NCBI RefSeq assembly: GCF_000189635.1 | Contig: NW_002476426.1 | Span: forward strand, 248,001 to 312,000 | Length of the DNA: 64,000 nt | Source of the DNA: Tetrahymena thermophila SB210 | Lineage: Eukaryota; Ciliophora; Oligohymenophorea; Hymenostomatida; Tetrahymenidae | Direction of reading: 5' to 3' | Shown here: in pieces, positions 1 to 13,700 of the stretch | How the letters are laid out: every line of letters begins with the position of its first letter | How positions within the stretch are numbered: position 1 is the first letter of the stretch | Made by a program: the position numbers and the translations under genes | Notes under the pieces: model-generated | The model's database searches: none | What the model saw: the letters and a program-made list of their open reading frames with translations, nothing else | What the model was told of the DNA's origin: nothing

Positions 1-997
1 AATTATCAATTTTCTTAAAAAATTATCGTTCTTTTTATAAGAAAAGGTAATCGCACTATAAACTTCTAACTCTAAACATGTATGTTTTTCAACTAAGAAA
101 AATCTTTCAAATTTTATATAAGAAATAGAGCAAAAGAAAATATTGATAATTATTGATTAATTAATTAGTATTTTATTTATAGATTAATTATGAAGAGTCT
201 CACAAAAAGGATTATTTATTTTTTTTAAATTCTCCATAATTATAAAATCTAAAAATAGAATAAATTTTAAAATTATCTCAGAGATATAAAATTACTCTAA
301 AGTTCTGATAAAAAATTTAGATAATAGTTAAAAAAATACACTAAATGAGTTTTTTCTTAAAAGTAATTAACTTAAAAATATTCAAATAATTGATAATATT
401 TGATAAAGATAGAAATTTTTACTTTAGAAAATAACAGAATAAATTGATTATTATTATTTAATAAAATCTCTTTCTTTAATTTTATAATTTTATTTTTTCC
501 ATTTATCTTTTAATAAAAATGAATAAATAAAGAAAAGATGTATAATTTTACCGAAATTTAAAAATCTAATTATTAGATTAGGTTTTAAATTTTAATTTCA
601 TCATAAAAAAATAAATTTTGTAAGATACAAGTAGAACTTGAAAAAAGAAGCAACTTAAAATTAAGCTGTGCTTTAAAACTAGATAAAAAAATTTTATTAA
701 AATAAATTTATGATTTTAACTTATATTTAGATTTAAAGTATTCATTTAATTTATTTCTAAAAATTTTTTAATTTTAATTTGAATATTTTAGTTTTATTGA
801 ATCAAATTGTAAAAGAACACTAATTAGCATGAAATTATATTGAAAGTAATTTAATTTATGATATGTTATGGCTGAGTAGAATAATATTATATATTTTAAA
901 TGACATATTTAATAAATTAAATATCAAAATATTATAAAATTAAAAATGGAGTATTATTTAAGTATCAGATGAAATCCCTCTAATAATTTCCTAATTT
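1..997. other. AT-rich intergenic region at left edge
   Basis: No conserved protein segment was found on either strand under the ciliate code. The sequence is mostly A/T runs. It presumably holds the promoter and 5' UTR of the WD40 gene to the right. No TATA-like element can be singled out in such AT-rich DNA. Confidence 0.6.
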
Positions 998-3885
998 ATG
1001 AAATTAATTTATTTTGGGGAACGCGAACAAAAAAACAAACTTAAATTATTTTGTAGAAACAAACAAAATCATTAATTTATTTAAAGAAAGTAAGTAAGTA
1101 AATAAATAAATACAATAGGAATAGAATAATTAAAATCATTTATAGATAGTTTAGAAGATACAAATAATGGCAATAGTTATAAAGTAAGATTAAATTAATC
1201 TTCTCATATACAAGTACCTACTAGAAGCAGGTAAGTTTTAAATTAAATTTAAAAAAAAAGATAGATATGTTATCTATGTTCTTTTAGAATGGAAATATTC
1301 ATTTCATTTTAAATTTGATTAAAGTATTTATCATGTATAAAATAATGTCTTAATTCAATTTTAGAGTATTTTAAGAATAGAATAGCAAATAGAATTAAAA
1401 AAATATTTGATATTTGATAATAAAATGTATTATATTAGGCCTTCAACATTCAGCATATTCATTGTACAACGAAGCTAAAATAGAGTAAATTTACAGAAAC
1501 TATGAGAATGATTTAAAAGCAGGTCACCTTATCCATCATTTAGAGAGATCGCTAATTTTTAATCAAATAGAGTCTCATATATACTTTGTAATATTTATAA
1601 ATTATAACAAGCGTTTGAGTTTGTGAAATATAATTGAAAAATGTCTGAATTATTTAAAATATCTTTAATATAGAGCTAGTATTGTGAATGCAAATAACCA
1701 ATGGAGTTAATTAAGCAGCATTAGTGTGATGTAGTTTAAAAAAAAAGGGAAATTAAATAAGAAATAGAAAAAGAGAGAGAAGGAATGTCTTTAGATACTA
1801 TTGGAAGAGTTGAAGGATAGATAGGTACATAAGGAGGAATATACTAAAGCAATGGATAAATACACTTCCCAGAACTTGACTAGAACTTTTTATTAGAAAA
1901 TCTCTGCCACATCAAGATTGATAAGGCCTAAGAATTTGTAAGTTCTTTTATGAGAAGAATTGGTTTATATAAATACAATATAAAGATATTTTTTAATTCT
2001 AAATTTATTTAAAAATGTTAACGATATTTTGTTTAAAATATTATGTAGGAAATATTTGATTGGAATCCTTAGACAAGCATGCTTCATTTATAGTAACTTA
2101 TAATCAATTCATTTTTAAAATAAGTTTTTTATGCTTTTTATTAGGCTAAAAATTAAATTATTTATTTATTTATTTCTAAATTATATAAGTACTCTCACAA
2201 AGCAAAAAAAAGAGAGCGTTGCTTATATTTATTACTTTTAATATTATATACATTTCTTTTTGACTACCTAGAATTTACTCCTTTTTAAGCACTTAGCATA
2301 TCTTTAAAAACTCTTATTTAAATAAATTAAAAATTAATAATTCTATTTCAGTTTGGAAATATGAAATAAATAAATAATTTAAATCACAATAAAAATATGA
2401 ATGATAGATTCTATCACCAATAGCTTTTGATTTATATTTTTCAATTTTCAAATTTCAAAAGTTGTCTCATTAATTAATTAACTTATTTTATTTCTTAAAA
2501 AATAGTGAGGAGAAACACAATTGGATTAAAATAATCTCATATAATCCTTAGAGTTAGAATAATCATTTAGTTTTTTAAACAGTTTAAATTTTTCCTTGCG
2601 TTATTGGGGAATTGCTTAAAAAACCAAAATTCATTTCATGGGAATCTGTAATAAAAAGCTTTTATATATGTAGATGTCTAAATATATTTTAACTTATTTT
2701 AACTAGACAAGCTACAGTTTTATGGTTATAGTGTATGAAGATGGCTTTATTTAGATACTTGATAAAAACTATAACCAAATAAATATCTTCTAGATAGATT
2801 AAATTGATAGTTTGAGGGCTTTAAAGTGGAATCCAGATTATTACAATGTTTTATGTTTAGAATTCTCCGAAGGATTCGAAGTAATTTTTTTATAAATATC
2901 CCTAAAAATTTAAATTTTATTAAAAGATTATAGATATTCCTAGCTTAGAATCTATAAAAAGTGTCACTGAAAATGTTTTGTAGTTTGAGTGGGTTTATGT
3001 TTAAAAATATGTCTATCTAAATAGCAATTTTATGATTTATTTATGCTCATTAACAGAGAGTGCTCCTTTACATTAAATTTAAGCAGATGTAAATTTAATT
3101 ATTCTAAAATGTTAAGTCAATAAAATATTTTATTGAATAAATAGCCCGGTACTTGTAGCTTTAGCCTTAATCACAACTCTTCTTTGATAGCTACTTTTTC
3201 TCAGCAAGAAAACAGTGTCAAAGTAACATTACTTAAAATAAAATAAATGAATAATAAATATGTTTTTAAAGATTTGGACATTCAATGAGACTTAACATGC
3301 TCTAGAATTCTTAGATGAAAATGATATCAAATTCTATACATGGAGTAAAGCTAATGGTAAAATAATTTATCAAAAGGAACGAATAAATTACAATTTTAAT
3401 TTATGAAAAGCTGATGGATAAGGCTGCATTATGACTTTAATCACTGAAAAATCAATTAAAATATGGGATGTAGAATTCGGTGAAATAAAGTACTCATACG
3501 AATTAAAAGAAACGTAAATATTTTTTTAAGCTAAACATAAAAATAATAAGTAAATAAATTTGTAAAATTAGGATTATGGAGTATAGTATATTACAAGGCA
3601 GTAAAAATTAGGATTTGCTAATTCTTTTTACTGAGGATTAAGACAAATATAAGATTTGGATATTTGATCAAAACAATAAAAATAGAAGAGAGATCACACT
3701 TAACAGTCATATGGAATCTATGTAAAATTATGAAATATTTTCTTTTAATAAAATTTCAATAAATGAATAGCTTAAAACTTGATGAAGAAGAGATGCTTGT
3801 TTTACTTGATGACGAATTGATGGTTTTGAACATAAAAAAAATAGAAAATCAATATGTTAATGAATCCTTCCCACCCTTTGCTTGA
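998..3885 (+). CDS. WD40-type protein with N-terminal Cys/His cluster (multi-exon)
   Basis: Read with TAA/TAG as Gln. The C-terminal half holds WD40-like segments such as VKIWTFNET (spliced near 3270), TEKSIKIWDVEFGEIKYSY (about 3440-3505) and DKYKIWIFDQ (about 3640-3675). It ends in NESFPPFA and TGA at 3883-3885. Introns of about 45-65 nt interrupt this half, for example 3723-3771 (GTAAAA...GAATAG). One intron near 2100-2715 is about 0.6 kb. An earlier exon carries CECKQPMELIKQHQC (about 1690-1730), a C-x-C-x9-H-x-C spacing that recalls a TRAF-type zinc finger. The assigned start is the in-frame ATG at 998, which opens MKLIYFGEREQKNKL. The junction between the first exon (to about 1231) and the exon at about 1440-1590 was not resolved, so the N-terminus is uncertain. 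A scaffold role is inferred from the WD40 fold. No specific orthologue was recognised. Confidence 0.65.
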
Positions 3886-4449
3886 TAGAAAAAAAAAGCA
3901 AGAATAATGCATAAATAAAATAAATACTGAATAAATGTTCTTTTTATACAAAGAATGCTATATTAAAAAAACAATACTTACCATACTTTAAAAATATAAT
4001 AATTTTGATACTTTTTCCTAACCCTTAATAAGAAGGTAAGATTTTAATATTTAATAACCAATTTTGATATGTAAATTATTTTTTATTTTACTCTGCTGTA
4101 TTCATTTATATAGAATAATCCATTATATTTCTATTCTTAACTTGTTACTAAGAATAGATCAATATTAAATTTTATTTATATCAATTTTGATTGCTTTCAA
4201 TTTTTCAAATTTAATTTAACTTATAATTTTTTTTTTTTACTAATTTCAAAAATAAATATTTGAAATTTGAAGAAACTATTTTAACAAATTTATTAACTAA
4301 TAAAAAGAATTTGATAAATTAATTGATTTTCTGTCTTAATTTAAAAAAAAATTTTTTCTTGCTTCAAAGAAAAAAACTTAATTACAAATTTATTTAGTTA
4401 ATAAACATATTTAATACAAATTATTAAAAGCTATAAATAAATTTTTCAT
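3886..4449. other. intergenic, convergent gene ends
   Basis: This lies between the TGA of the plus-strand WD40 gene and the TGA of the minus-strand RNA ligase gene, so it should hold both 3' UTRs. Nothing conserved was seen. It contains long T and A tracts, for example around 4228-4240. Confidence 0.6.
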
Positions 4450-7400
4450 TCATTTCTTTTTATAATATTATTTTTTGTTATTTTGTTAAGGTCCGTTTCC
4501 AAACCATGCTTTTGTTGTAGCATCAAACTTCATGATGTGATTTGAAGGCTTAATAAAATATATATCATGGAGTCCATTTTGCTCTTAAACTGGTAATCTA
4601 TATTTTCCTATTATTTCTTTATTAAGATCTAGTAAGCTTCCATTTTATAACTCCTTAGCTAAAGGAGCATCCTTATCAGTAAAGAGAGCTTGCAATACGT
4701 TATTTGAAAATTTAGCAGGCCATTCATCAATGAATAATGTCATGTGAGGGATTTTATTTTCAATGTCTATCATGTTAGGATCAGGAAGACAAACACCACA
4801 TATAATTTTATTAGGAACATAAGCCATTGCTAACACTTCTATAGGGATATTTAATCCTTCTTCGAAATTTTCATAGTAGATACCTTCGGCTTGCTTAACA
4901 AAATATGTGGTAATGTGGTGAGATTGTGGATATTTGAAAACCTTATTAAGCAATTCATCGTGGTTATTCTTGATTATATCGTCTTTATATTTATTAAAGA
5001 GAGATAGAAGATTCTACTTCACATACTACTTCTAAGTTTTTTAAACTAAACTTTCGTCATCAGCAAAAATACCTAAATAAATAGGTTTTCTTGGAGGGTT
5101 GAATTTTACTGCAGCTTTTCTTTTGTTGTTAATTCTAGCTGTTAAAGTATTGGTTTACTTATACTAGTGATTTTCTAGGATAACATCAGATTATTTAGCT
5201 TCTTCAATTTGATCAATTGGTACTTGCTACTTATGATTTTCATTATTTTATTTAATTTCCTAGACCTACTCTAGTTAACCTCCCTTTTAATTAACTTGGT
5301 TTATGCATTCCTTATAAGTTTCTTATGCTCTTAATTTAATCTCTTCAATTGGAGTATTTTCAAACTACAGATTTAAATTCTTAACTCTATCTGCAAATGA
5401 TTAAACCAAACCTTGATTACTACAAGTATTTCCTGGAATAGTTTGTAAAATTATATCTTCAAACCTATCAACTATGTCTTGTGGATATTATCTTGAGCTA
5501 TCATCTTTGATGAAAGGGAATTTCAAAATTATATCAATACCACTTGCTTACAAGCTGTGTTCACTCAGACTAGTGTTTCTGAATCTATTAAAATTAAAAA
5601 ACATAAATTAAAAATTTTTTAATTATTAAATTTTACAAGTTAAAGAACATGACCATCACATCCATACTCTTGCCTGATTTGTTTGTTAAAGTAGGATGCT
5701 CTGCACGAGTTTAAACTCTATTGGCACAGTTAAAGAAGAAATTAAGTGAGAAAGGAAATCCTATGTTAGAACCTATTTTATATTTATTAGGTTCAGTTTC
5801 ACTAGTCATCATAGAACAAATTTATAAGTTCATATTAGCTGGCTTATTTTCCAAAATTTCTTACACAGCCTTATCTATAGCATTTGGGGGATAATTTTTA
5901 TCAAGGAAAACAAAAACGTTTTATGCTTTTGTTTAAAGTGGTTTTTTGGAGACGCAATCTGAAAGACTTCTAGAAAATTCCTTGCCAGCTTGTTTACCAG
6001 TTTAGCTAAATAGCTAATCCTCCTTCAAGAAAGGTTTATTTTTTTTTAAGTTGTCCATCAAATCTCTTCTGATATTATCTGAGGATATAACAAATATTTC
6101 ATCATTATTTTATTTAACAATTTCAGAGAAATATTTGACGAATGTGCTTTTACCCATGCCAGGGATACTGATAGGTATGATAACGAAAAGATTTCTTTAG
6201 TTGGTGTTTAAAACTTGCTTGAGCTTTTAATCATTTATTGATTCAATTTCTATCTTTTCTTCATTGTTTTTGGCTTAAAAGCTACTATAGTTTGACCAAG
6301 GAACTTCAAGTAGTTTCTTCATATTTTCCTTTTAAAAGTGAGTAGGATTAGGCTTTTGATTATTTTCAAGGCAGTAAATTATAACTGAGAGGAATGATAT
6401 GTACTGATCAGCAACAATACCAGCTTAGCCAAGATATTGATCAACAAAATCAAATGAGAGTTTACCAATTTAGAAGTAAAAATTTAAAGGATGTGCAGGA
6501 GGATTGTTAACACAAAGCTGCTTAGTTTCTTCTTCAAATTTGCTTCTAAGACGTTAATCCTTTCTATTTATATAGTTTTTAAGTTTTTCACGCAACTTAC
6601 GGAAAATACGGTATTCTAAAGTCTTAAGTTTAGAAACACTTAAAGTCCTTTCTTACTAAGGAATTTATTTACTTTTTTTAACAAAGTACAAAACAGATCC
6701 TTCTTATTCACCTTCTATATCACTGCTAGCAACAAAGTCATAAACCTATTTCAACTTATTATTAAATGACTCAGATGTATTATAAGAGCCTTCATCTATA
6801 AGTTTAACAGTTGTTAGATTGTACTTGTTAAATACTTCATAAGCTTACAAAGGAGGAATACATGGATCGTTACTTTTATGGTTAACAATTGCATAAAAGA
6901 GAATATCAATATTCTCGTATTTTACCAAATGCTGATAATCTTAATTACCACAATATTCTCCTACCATTGTTTATTCTTAAAGATCTTGCTTGAGAGCCTC
7001 TACTTTATCATTACCCTATTCCTTTTAAATCTTCTCTAATATATTGAACCAAACCTATGCTATTAGTCTTGCAAATCCAAATCTATTATTTGAAATAAAA
7101 ATATTTTAATTAAATTAAATTTAGATCTATTTAATTTATATTTAATAAGTAAAAAAAATATCATCTTAACAATTATTTACCTATCTGCTGTATACAAATC
7201 TATATCTGAACGTTATCTAGCTAACAAAGCTACATTTTTAGAAGAAATAACCCAGCTATTTAAAGGCTTAAAGTAAGAAACCTAAGCGTTTTCACCATTA
7301 GCCTTGACTAATTTATAAATTGAGACTGAATCTCCAGCTGTGAAACTTTCCTAGGCTTCTTTAAAGATGATGCTATAAAGTTCCTTATGCAAGGAAGCAT

Positions 7401-7830
7401 TTTTGTTACCGAATTAGGTAAGCTCTTAGATTTCATGCAAATTATAATCAATATACTCTCTCTACAAATCAAAGAATTTCATTATACCTATTTTATTTCA
7501 AATATTTAATAAACTTTAAATATAATTCATTTTTTTACCTCTTCTACCCCAATAGTAATCAACAGGATTGTTTTATTCATCGACTTTAAAGATAACTGAA
7601 TTACCTCTTCTTATATTAGTACGCAACCTTTCATTAAAAGTATAGGCTTTATCTTCATCTTCACCCCTAAAACTAAGAGACAAGTCACTTAAAAAGTAGT
7701 CTTTTTAGAAGGGAATTTCAGTTTCAATAATTTTAACATCCTTATTAGATTGTTGCTCAATCATATAATCTTTAATGCTCATGAATTACTATTCTTATCC
7801 TTTTTTAACATAAATAATTTTATTTTTCAT
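4450..7830 (-). CDS. Trl1-like trifunctional RNA ligase (ligase, kinase, cyclic phosphodiesterase)
   Basis: Three modules are visible in the order of fungal tRNA ligase Trl1. First, a nucleotidyltransferase: KANGENAQVSY (about 7275-7310) is motif I with the adenylated Lys, preceded by WGRRG and IMKFFD. GEYCGNQDYQHLVKY and EGSVLYFVKK fit motifs III and IV, and KLKTLEYRIFRKLREKL fits motif V. Second, a P-loop kinase with PISIPGMGKSTFVKYF (about 6130-6180). Third, a 2H phosphodiesterase with two H-x-T motifs, HHITTYF (about 4905) and PHMTLFI (about 4733). Trl1 enzymes heal and seal tRNA halves after intron excision, and that role is inferred here. Several AT-rich introns occur, for example about 5590-5640 and 7085-7190. 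The start at 7830 is the first good ATG (MKNKIIYVKKG). The internal Met in QFMSIKDYM is an alternative start. The stop is TGA at 4452-4450. Confidence 0.8.
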
Positions 7831-8276
7831 TTTTTCTATTCTTTAATCTGTTTTGTTTGTGGATTTACTTTAATTTATAATTTTTGATGGTGTATTTTCT
7901 TTTATGATTTCCTGATATATTTTTTTTTAAAGAATAATAAATTAAATATCTTCTAGGTGATCTATAGACACTCTTAAAATAAAAATTTAAAGGATCTATC
8001 AAAACAATGTCGCTTTAATGAAACCTTCATATTATTTAATATCCTCAAATAAATTAAAAAAATGTATTTTATTTTGAGTCATTATTCGTGTGATTAAAAT
8101 GTTAATATAAATATCTTTAATAAAAATATAATTTTAATGGCTAAATTTAATTAATGTCTCCCATTTAAATAAAAGTTTAAATTTGAAAAAAAAGAATTTT
8201 ATTCGATAATTTTAAGATAGACATACTTTATTTTAAAAAAATCTACAAACAATAGTAATAAATTAAATTTTTTGAA
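7831..8276. other. AT-rich intergenic region
   Basis: This is the spacer between the start of the RNA ligase gene and the end of the membrane-protein gene, both on the minus strand. It should contain the ligase promoter and the neighbour's 3' UTR. Nothing conserved was seen. Confidence 0.6.
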
Positions 8277-9974
8277 TCAGGAATTCATGTCTTATAAGAT
8301 TCTTAATGGCTTAAATTAAATTTAGCCTTAGTAATATTTGTAAAATGCTACTAGCTGTATCGTAGCAGGGCAAGTTTTAATAAAACTTTAAACATAAGGA
8401 GTATAATCAATAATACCTCTTTTAACGAAATGTTCTAATATGTGTTCTTTTTTAATAACTAACTTGTATTCGTCAACAAAGATACAACTTTTGAGAAGTA
8501 GATGCATAAATTTATCAATTTTGGGAAGGCTGACTAAATCTTTATCAATTTCAAAATTAAATGAATTACTAGAGTTAAGTGCTGCTATGAAAACTTTTTC
8601 AATTTCTGACTAATTTCTTATACTATTTATTTTTAAATAAGTGTTACCTCTTTTACTATATATTTCGAATTCTTTCTCAAATTATAAATAAAATTCTTCA
8701 ATTTAGCAGCTCATCATTTATTCTAGCACAATTTGATCTTCTTCTGAAACATATAGCTAATTTTCGCTCTTAATTTAAATATATAATCTCAAAGAATCTT
8801 TATTTCTATACTAATCTGCTAAGACAATGTCTTCAGCCTAATAACTTTAATGACTTTAATATAAATTTTTAGCATAATATATACTAAATATCAGCAACAA
8901 AAAGTGCACAACCAAAATTTTAATTTATAGTACTGCTATTATCTTTGGTTAAGTTGTTTCGTCCAATAAAAAATATTTTATTATAAATAATTAAACAGCA
9001 AAATAAACTAAGATATTAATAAAATTAATTCTACTTTTGGCAATTTAATCATATTATCTCATATCTCTCTTTTGTAAAGGAATAATGAATAAAAGTTTTA
9101 GACCACTGAAAAACTAGTCATAGATTGAAAAATTTGTATGAATAAACTTTAAGTAATTTTTTGTTCTCAAAAAATACATAATTAGATAAATAGCAGCATA
9201 AAAAGTTAAAGTTTCAATACTAATCTTACTGCTCATAAGATATGCTATATTAAGGAAAGGTTAAACAAACTAGCAAATTAACTCTAAAATAACAAATAAC
9301 TTATCTCTCAAATCATAATCTAGGATAAAAAAGAAAGCTTAGACTTGAATATAGTTTAAAATTAATAAGCTTATAGTACTATAAATTATGCCAATAAACA
9401 AAAAGAAACCTATGCTACTTCTATTATACATTTCACATATGAAAATCATCATTCTAAAAGTAGTAAAAAACTTTCTTTCATGTAGCCAGACATACATTTT
9501 TTCACAATCGTATTTTTTACTTTCAATTTAATCTTTATTGTTTTGAATACTCTTTTTTAATCCTATTAAATCTAATTATAAATACTTAACATCAAGTTGT
9601 AATAATTTTAAGAATAGGCTTTAAAAGTTTAAAAAGCAACTATTTCTAATAGATCCTTCATTACTTATTGGGATTGATTTTTTATTTAAAATTGAAAATA
9701 TTGTTTGAACAATGCAACTATAAAAACCAATCTAAAGGAGGAGACTAACTTCTTCAAATATTAAGAAATTAAAAATTAAGCTTAATCTGATAGCGATATC
9801 AAATGCTAAAATTGTATCCTAAACTTAGCTTATTTTAAAGAAAACTCTATAAACTCTTCTCATTTCATCTATTTATGAAACAAACTCCTAATTTCTCAAA
9901 TATTTTAATTCTTTACCTAATTATATTTTAGATTCATCTTAAAATCTAGTATATTTTTGAAGAAACCTGATCAT
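8277..9974 (-). CDS. multi-pass (about seven-TM) membrane protein, 565 aa, intronless
   Basis: One uninterrupted frame runs from MIRFLQKYTRF at 9974 to TGA at 8277, with many TAA/TAG codons read as Gln. Hydrophobic stretches that look like membrane helices include LAFDIAIRLSLIFNFLIF, IGFFLFIGIIYSTISLLIL, LFVILELICQFVQPFLNIAY, ETLTFYAAIYLIMYFL, INFINILVYFAVQLFIIKYF and IKILVVHFLLLIFSIYYA. There may be one more near LLLQIGFYSCIVQTIF. About 200 residues follow the last helix. They form a charged, probably helical cytosolic tail containing DEYKLVIKKEHILEHFVKRG. The layout (about seven helices, then a soluble C-terminal domain) resembles ciliate GPCR-like or 7TM-RGS proteins, but no RGS motif was recognised, so no function is assigned. 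The absence of introns is unusual among the larger genes here. Confidence 0.75.
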
Positions 9975-10783
9975 TTTAATTTCAAGCTAGAATATTTCTT
10001 CTGATATCTATTTATTATTTTTGTAAATTATCAAAAAATTAACTCAAATAAGTTTTTAAATAAAAAATTTAATTAGTTCAAATTAATATATTTGGAGCGT
10101 TAATCAATAATAAATAAATATTTATAATTCATAAAAAAAGTGAATAATTTTGTAATAGCGTTTATCTGTATTAGATTTGATTTTGTAAATTAAAAAAATT
10201 TTGAAATTTTTTCTATATATTTTCATTTTGCAAATTTTTAAAAATTATTAAAAATGATGATAATGGTAATAATAATATTTGATGATACATGTTATATAAT
10301 TAATATAAACTTACATTTGATTTTACATTTAAATATATTATAAGTTAATTCTATGGATGCTATCTTTGTAATTATTTATTTAATAAATATATTTTTGATA
10401 ATATAATTATTTTTTAAGAAAACTTAAAAAATGTAATAAGAAAAATTAGGATCAAAAATTATATTAAGTTGGATTAGATTATTTTAGATTAGATACTTAG
10501 TTAATTGGTTAGTTTGTTATAAAATTGTTATGTTATTTAATTTTAAGCTTTTAAATTTATCATTACTATTTTTACTAGTTTTATATTCCATGTCTAGATG
10601 ATAGGTAGTAATCGTTTCTATAAGAGCTTGCCTAAGCCTATTCTTAATCTATGTTTACATTCTAAAATGAATACATTTACTAATTATGTGATTGGTTTTT
10701 TGTACTTTAGCTAAATATTTATTTACTCAATAAACTGTCATTTTAAGTAAGAGAATTACTATTTTATATTTGAGAGTTAGCCA
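9975..10783. other. AT-rich intergenic region
   Basis: No supported coding frame was found. It contains the upstream region of the membrane-protein gene and the 3' flank of the Q/N-rich gene. Short runs such as GATTAGAT repeats near 10471-10495 look like ordinary AT-rich drift. Confidence 0.55.
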
Positions 10784-13700
10784 TCAAATTTTGTAAATTT
10801 TTTTAGCTTAAATAACCCTATTTCGAAATTAAAAAATAATTATAATTATTATTGATAAAAAATAAATATTTATTACTTAAAATGTTTATGGTATCAACTA
10901 CTTAGATTAAGAGTTATTGATCATGTTAGAAAAATATTAATTTAAGTCTTTTTTAGATTTGAATGTATTTTAAGTAGATATAGGAACTCCTCTAGCAGAC
11001 GAAAATGCATCAGATTTTTAAAATCCTTTGCTCTAGCTATAGAAGGACATATTCTCTCCATTCGGGTAAGATGAAATTTCTGCTGTAGAATTTTCAGTGC
11101 TTTGAATAAAAAAATAAAATATTAAATTTTAAGAAAGTTTAAATTTAATTACTTCATATATTAATTAGAGTATTCTCCTTTATTTCTATTTGATTTTAAA
11201 TGGGAAGTGTTTAAATTATGTATATCATGTTGGCTAGTAATTCTTTAGAGTAGCTTTTCAATTGTGTCCTCTTGTTATCTGTTAATTAATTGAAGTTCCT
11301 CAATTTTTAGTCTATAAATTTCATTTTCCTATTATGTATTAATAATATCAAATTAATTAACAAAAAATAAATATTTTTATAATGAATAATATATTTACTT
11401 TTAATATTATATCTTTTTCTGCGTTTACTTTCTCAATATTTTAATTTAAAGATCTGTTTAATACTTCAAGGTTTACACATCTCTAGACTATTGAAGACAT
11501 TTCTAACTCTAAAGCTCCTAGCCTAGACTCTAATTTGTAATTGATTTGCTCTTACTTGTTAGTTTTAGAGCTATTTACTTTTTAAATGCTTTTATGTTTA
11601 TTGATATTATATCCTGCTTCTTAATTTGGTTATAAATTAGATTCTTAAGGCAAATCCTCAGATCCTTCAGTATTTACATTTTCAGAAAAAGTAATTATCA
11701 CATCTTGTTCTTCTTGATCTTCATTTTCTGTAGTAAGGTAGGGTTTAGGAGAGAGAGTAATTACCTTAGATGAAGGAGATATTACAAAATTGCTTATCAT
11801 AGGAGAAACTAAGGTTACTTACTACTTAGCATCGCATGTGGAAGGAGTAATTATTTACTAGCTGACTGAAGATTTAAGCTAAGCTTTCTGCTGACGATGA
11901 GGAGTATTATTACTATTTTAATTCTTTCCATTATGTGAACAATTTTAATTTTTCTTTATACTGCTGCTTTAACTGTAATGAGAAACAGTCTCTTCAGTTT
12001 AGAAATGTACTTGGCTTTCTTCTAAATTTAGTTAATTTATTTATAATTATTATGCACTGCTTTCTGTATGTGCTCTTTAGTACTCTTTGTTAGACTATAA
12101 GTTAGAGTTGATGAGATTGCTACTAAGTAAGTTTTAATTTGAGTTTCCTGACTTACTGTTTTGATTACTGCTATTTTTATTGCTAGTTGAATTAGTAATT
12201 AAAGAAGGAGTACCTACAATTTGTTATCTGCATCCAGAGTCTTATGATGAAGAGTTTTGTTATTTCTATTCTAAATAATCTTTTATTTTTTTATCAATTT
12301 CATTTTTCTTTTCAAGAGGTTATTTTTCATATCTTCTATTTGGCTCTTTACTACTTGAAGAACTTCTTAGGAAAGGAGAGCTATATTATTATAGTGCTAT
12401 TAATTCTTCATCATCTTCTAGCTACTAATTATTTACAGGAATTAATGATTGTCGAGAATTCAAAGATACCATTCTCTGCTTTTACTAAATCTACTGCTAG
12501 TTAATTTGTGTATTATTAATATCTTACAAAGTATTTGGATATCCAGCCATTGATATTAAGTCATTCTATCCTAATAATTCTTTAGTATTTTAAATACGGC
12601 CATATTAGTGCTAAGCTGCTTACTTTACCTCATTTAAATTATATTGTTGCCTATCAGTATTTATTTATTTCTGTAATTTATTTTAAATTACTGAAAAAGG
12701 AATTTCTTGGGTAGCTTGTTTTTCTTATGATTTTTATTTTTATTCTGAATTCTTTTTATGGTGCAGTAGTTATTGTATTTATTGTTGTTGCTGTTATTGT
12801 TATTAATAGGAATTTTGGAATTGTTAATTTTACTTTTGTATTTATGCTTTCAAGAATGGTTATTTTTAATGTTGTGTAATCTCTTAATTATTTGAATTAT
12901 CTTCTTGTTTATTTATTTGATTGGCTGGTTATTTTTTTTAATTTGAATTTGAGGTTTATTTTTTCTGTTGTTGTTAAAATAGTAATTAGATCTTTTAGAT
13001 TTCAGATTCTTTTAGCTTAAATTTACTTTCTTAGTTACTTTCTTAGCGTTTGTCTTAAGACTTATCAGAAGTCATTTTACTTTCTTAGAACATAGTATTT
13101 TAATTACTTGCAATAAATTAAGAGTTTTCTTTCAATTTATTTGCATTTTATTGCTGATTTAATTGATTATTTTTTATCTACAAGTCAGTTTAATTGGTAA
13201 TATTGCTATTTAGGTGCTAGTTTTTTAAAAGACCACTACTCTTTTAGTCTTAAGAGACTACTTTACAGGAGTCTACTACTTAGTTATGAATTACTTTTAT
13301 CTTTTCTTGTGATTTTTCACCTTTCTTTTTTAATATATTCTGAATTTACTCGATTTAAGGATTTTATCTAGTTAGAGTAGCAAACTGACTTTAGCTATTT
13401 AGAGTTAGAAGCTACTTCACTCCCATCTGCTCACTTCTATTTCTTTACTTTTTTTATAGATTGTTTTCATCAAACCTTAAATAAGCTTACTCAGTAGAAC
13501 CAACTGACTACTTCTTTTTGTTCCCATTTTTACTTACTTAATGTCTAGTATCTCTTTAAGAAAAAACTTACAATTATTATTTTATAAATTCTTAGTTGTT
13601 TCCTGACAAAGTATTCCTCTATTATGGAGAAGTACTATTAGTAGCAAGGATCTGCTTAAAATCTTCATCATCTGTTTGATTACTTCTTGCACGATCATTT

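Noticed and set aside
1-60. Possible chromosome end (telomere) at the left edge
   Set aside because: No CCCCAA/TTGGGG repeats are present. The edge is simply where the window was cut.
12244-12504. Plus-strand standard-code ORF of 86 aa
   Set aside because: It lies antisense inside the Q/N-rich minus-strand gene and has no conserved features. It is a shadow frame.
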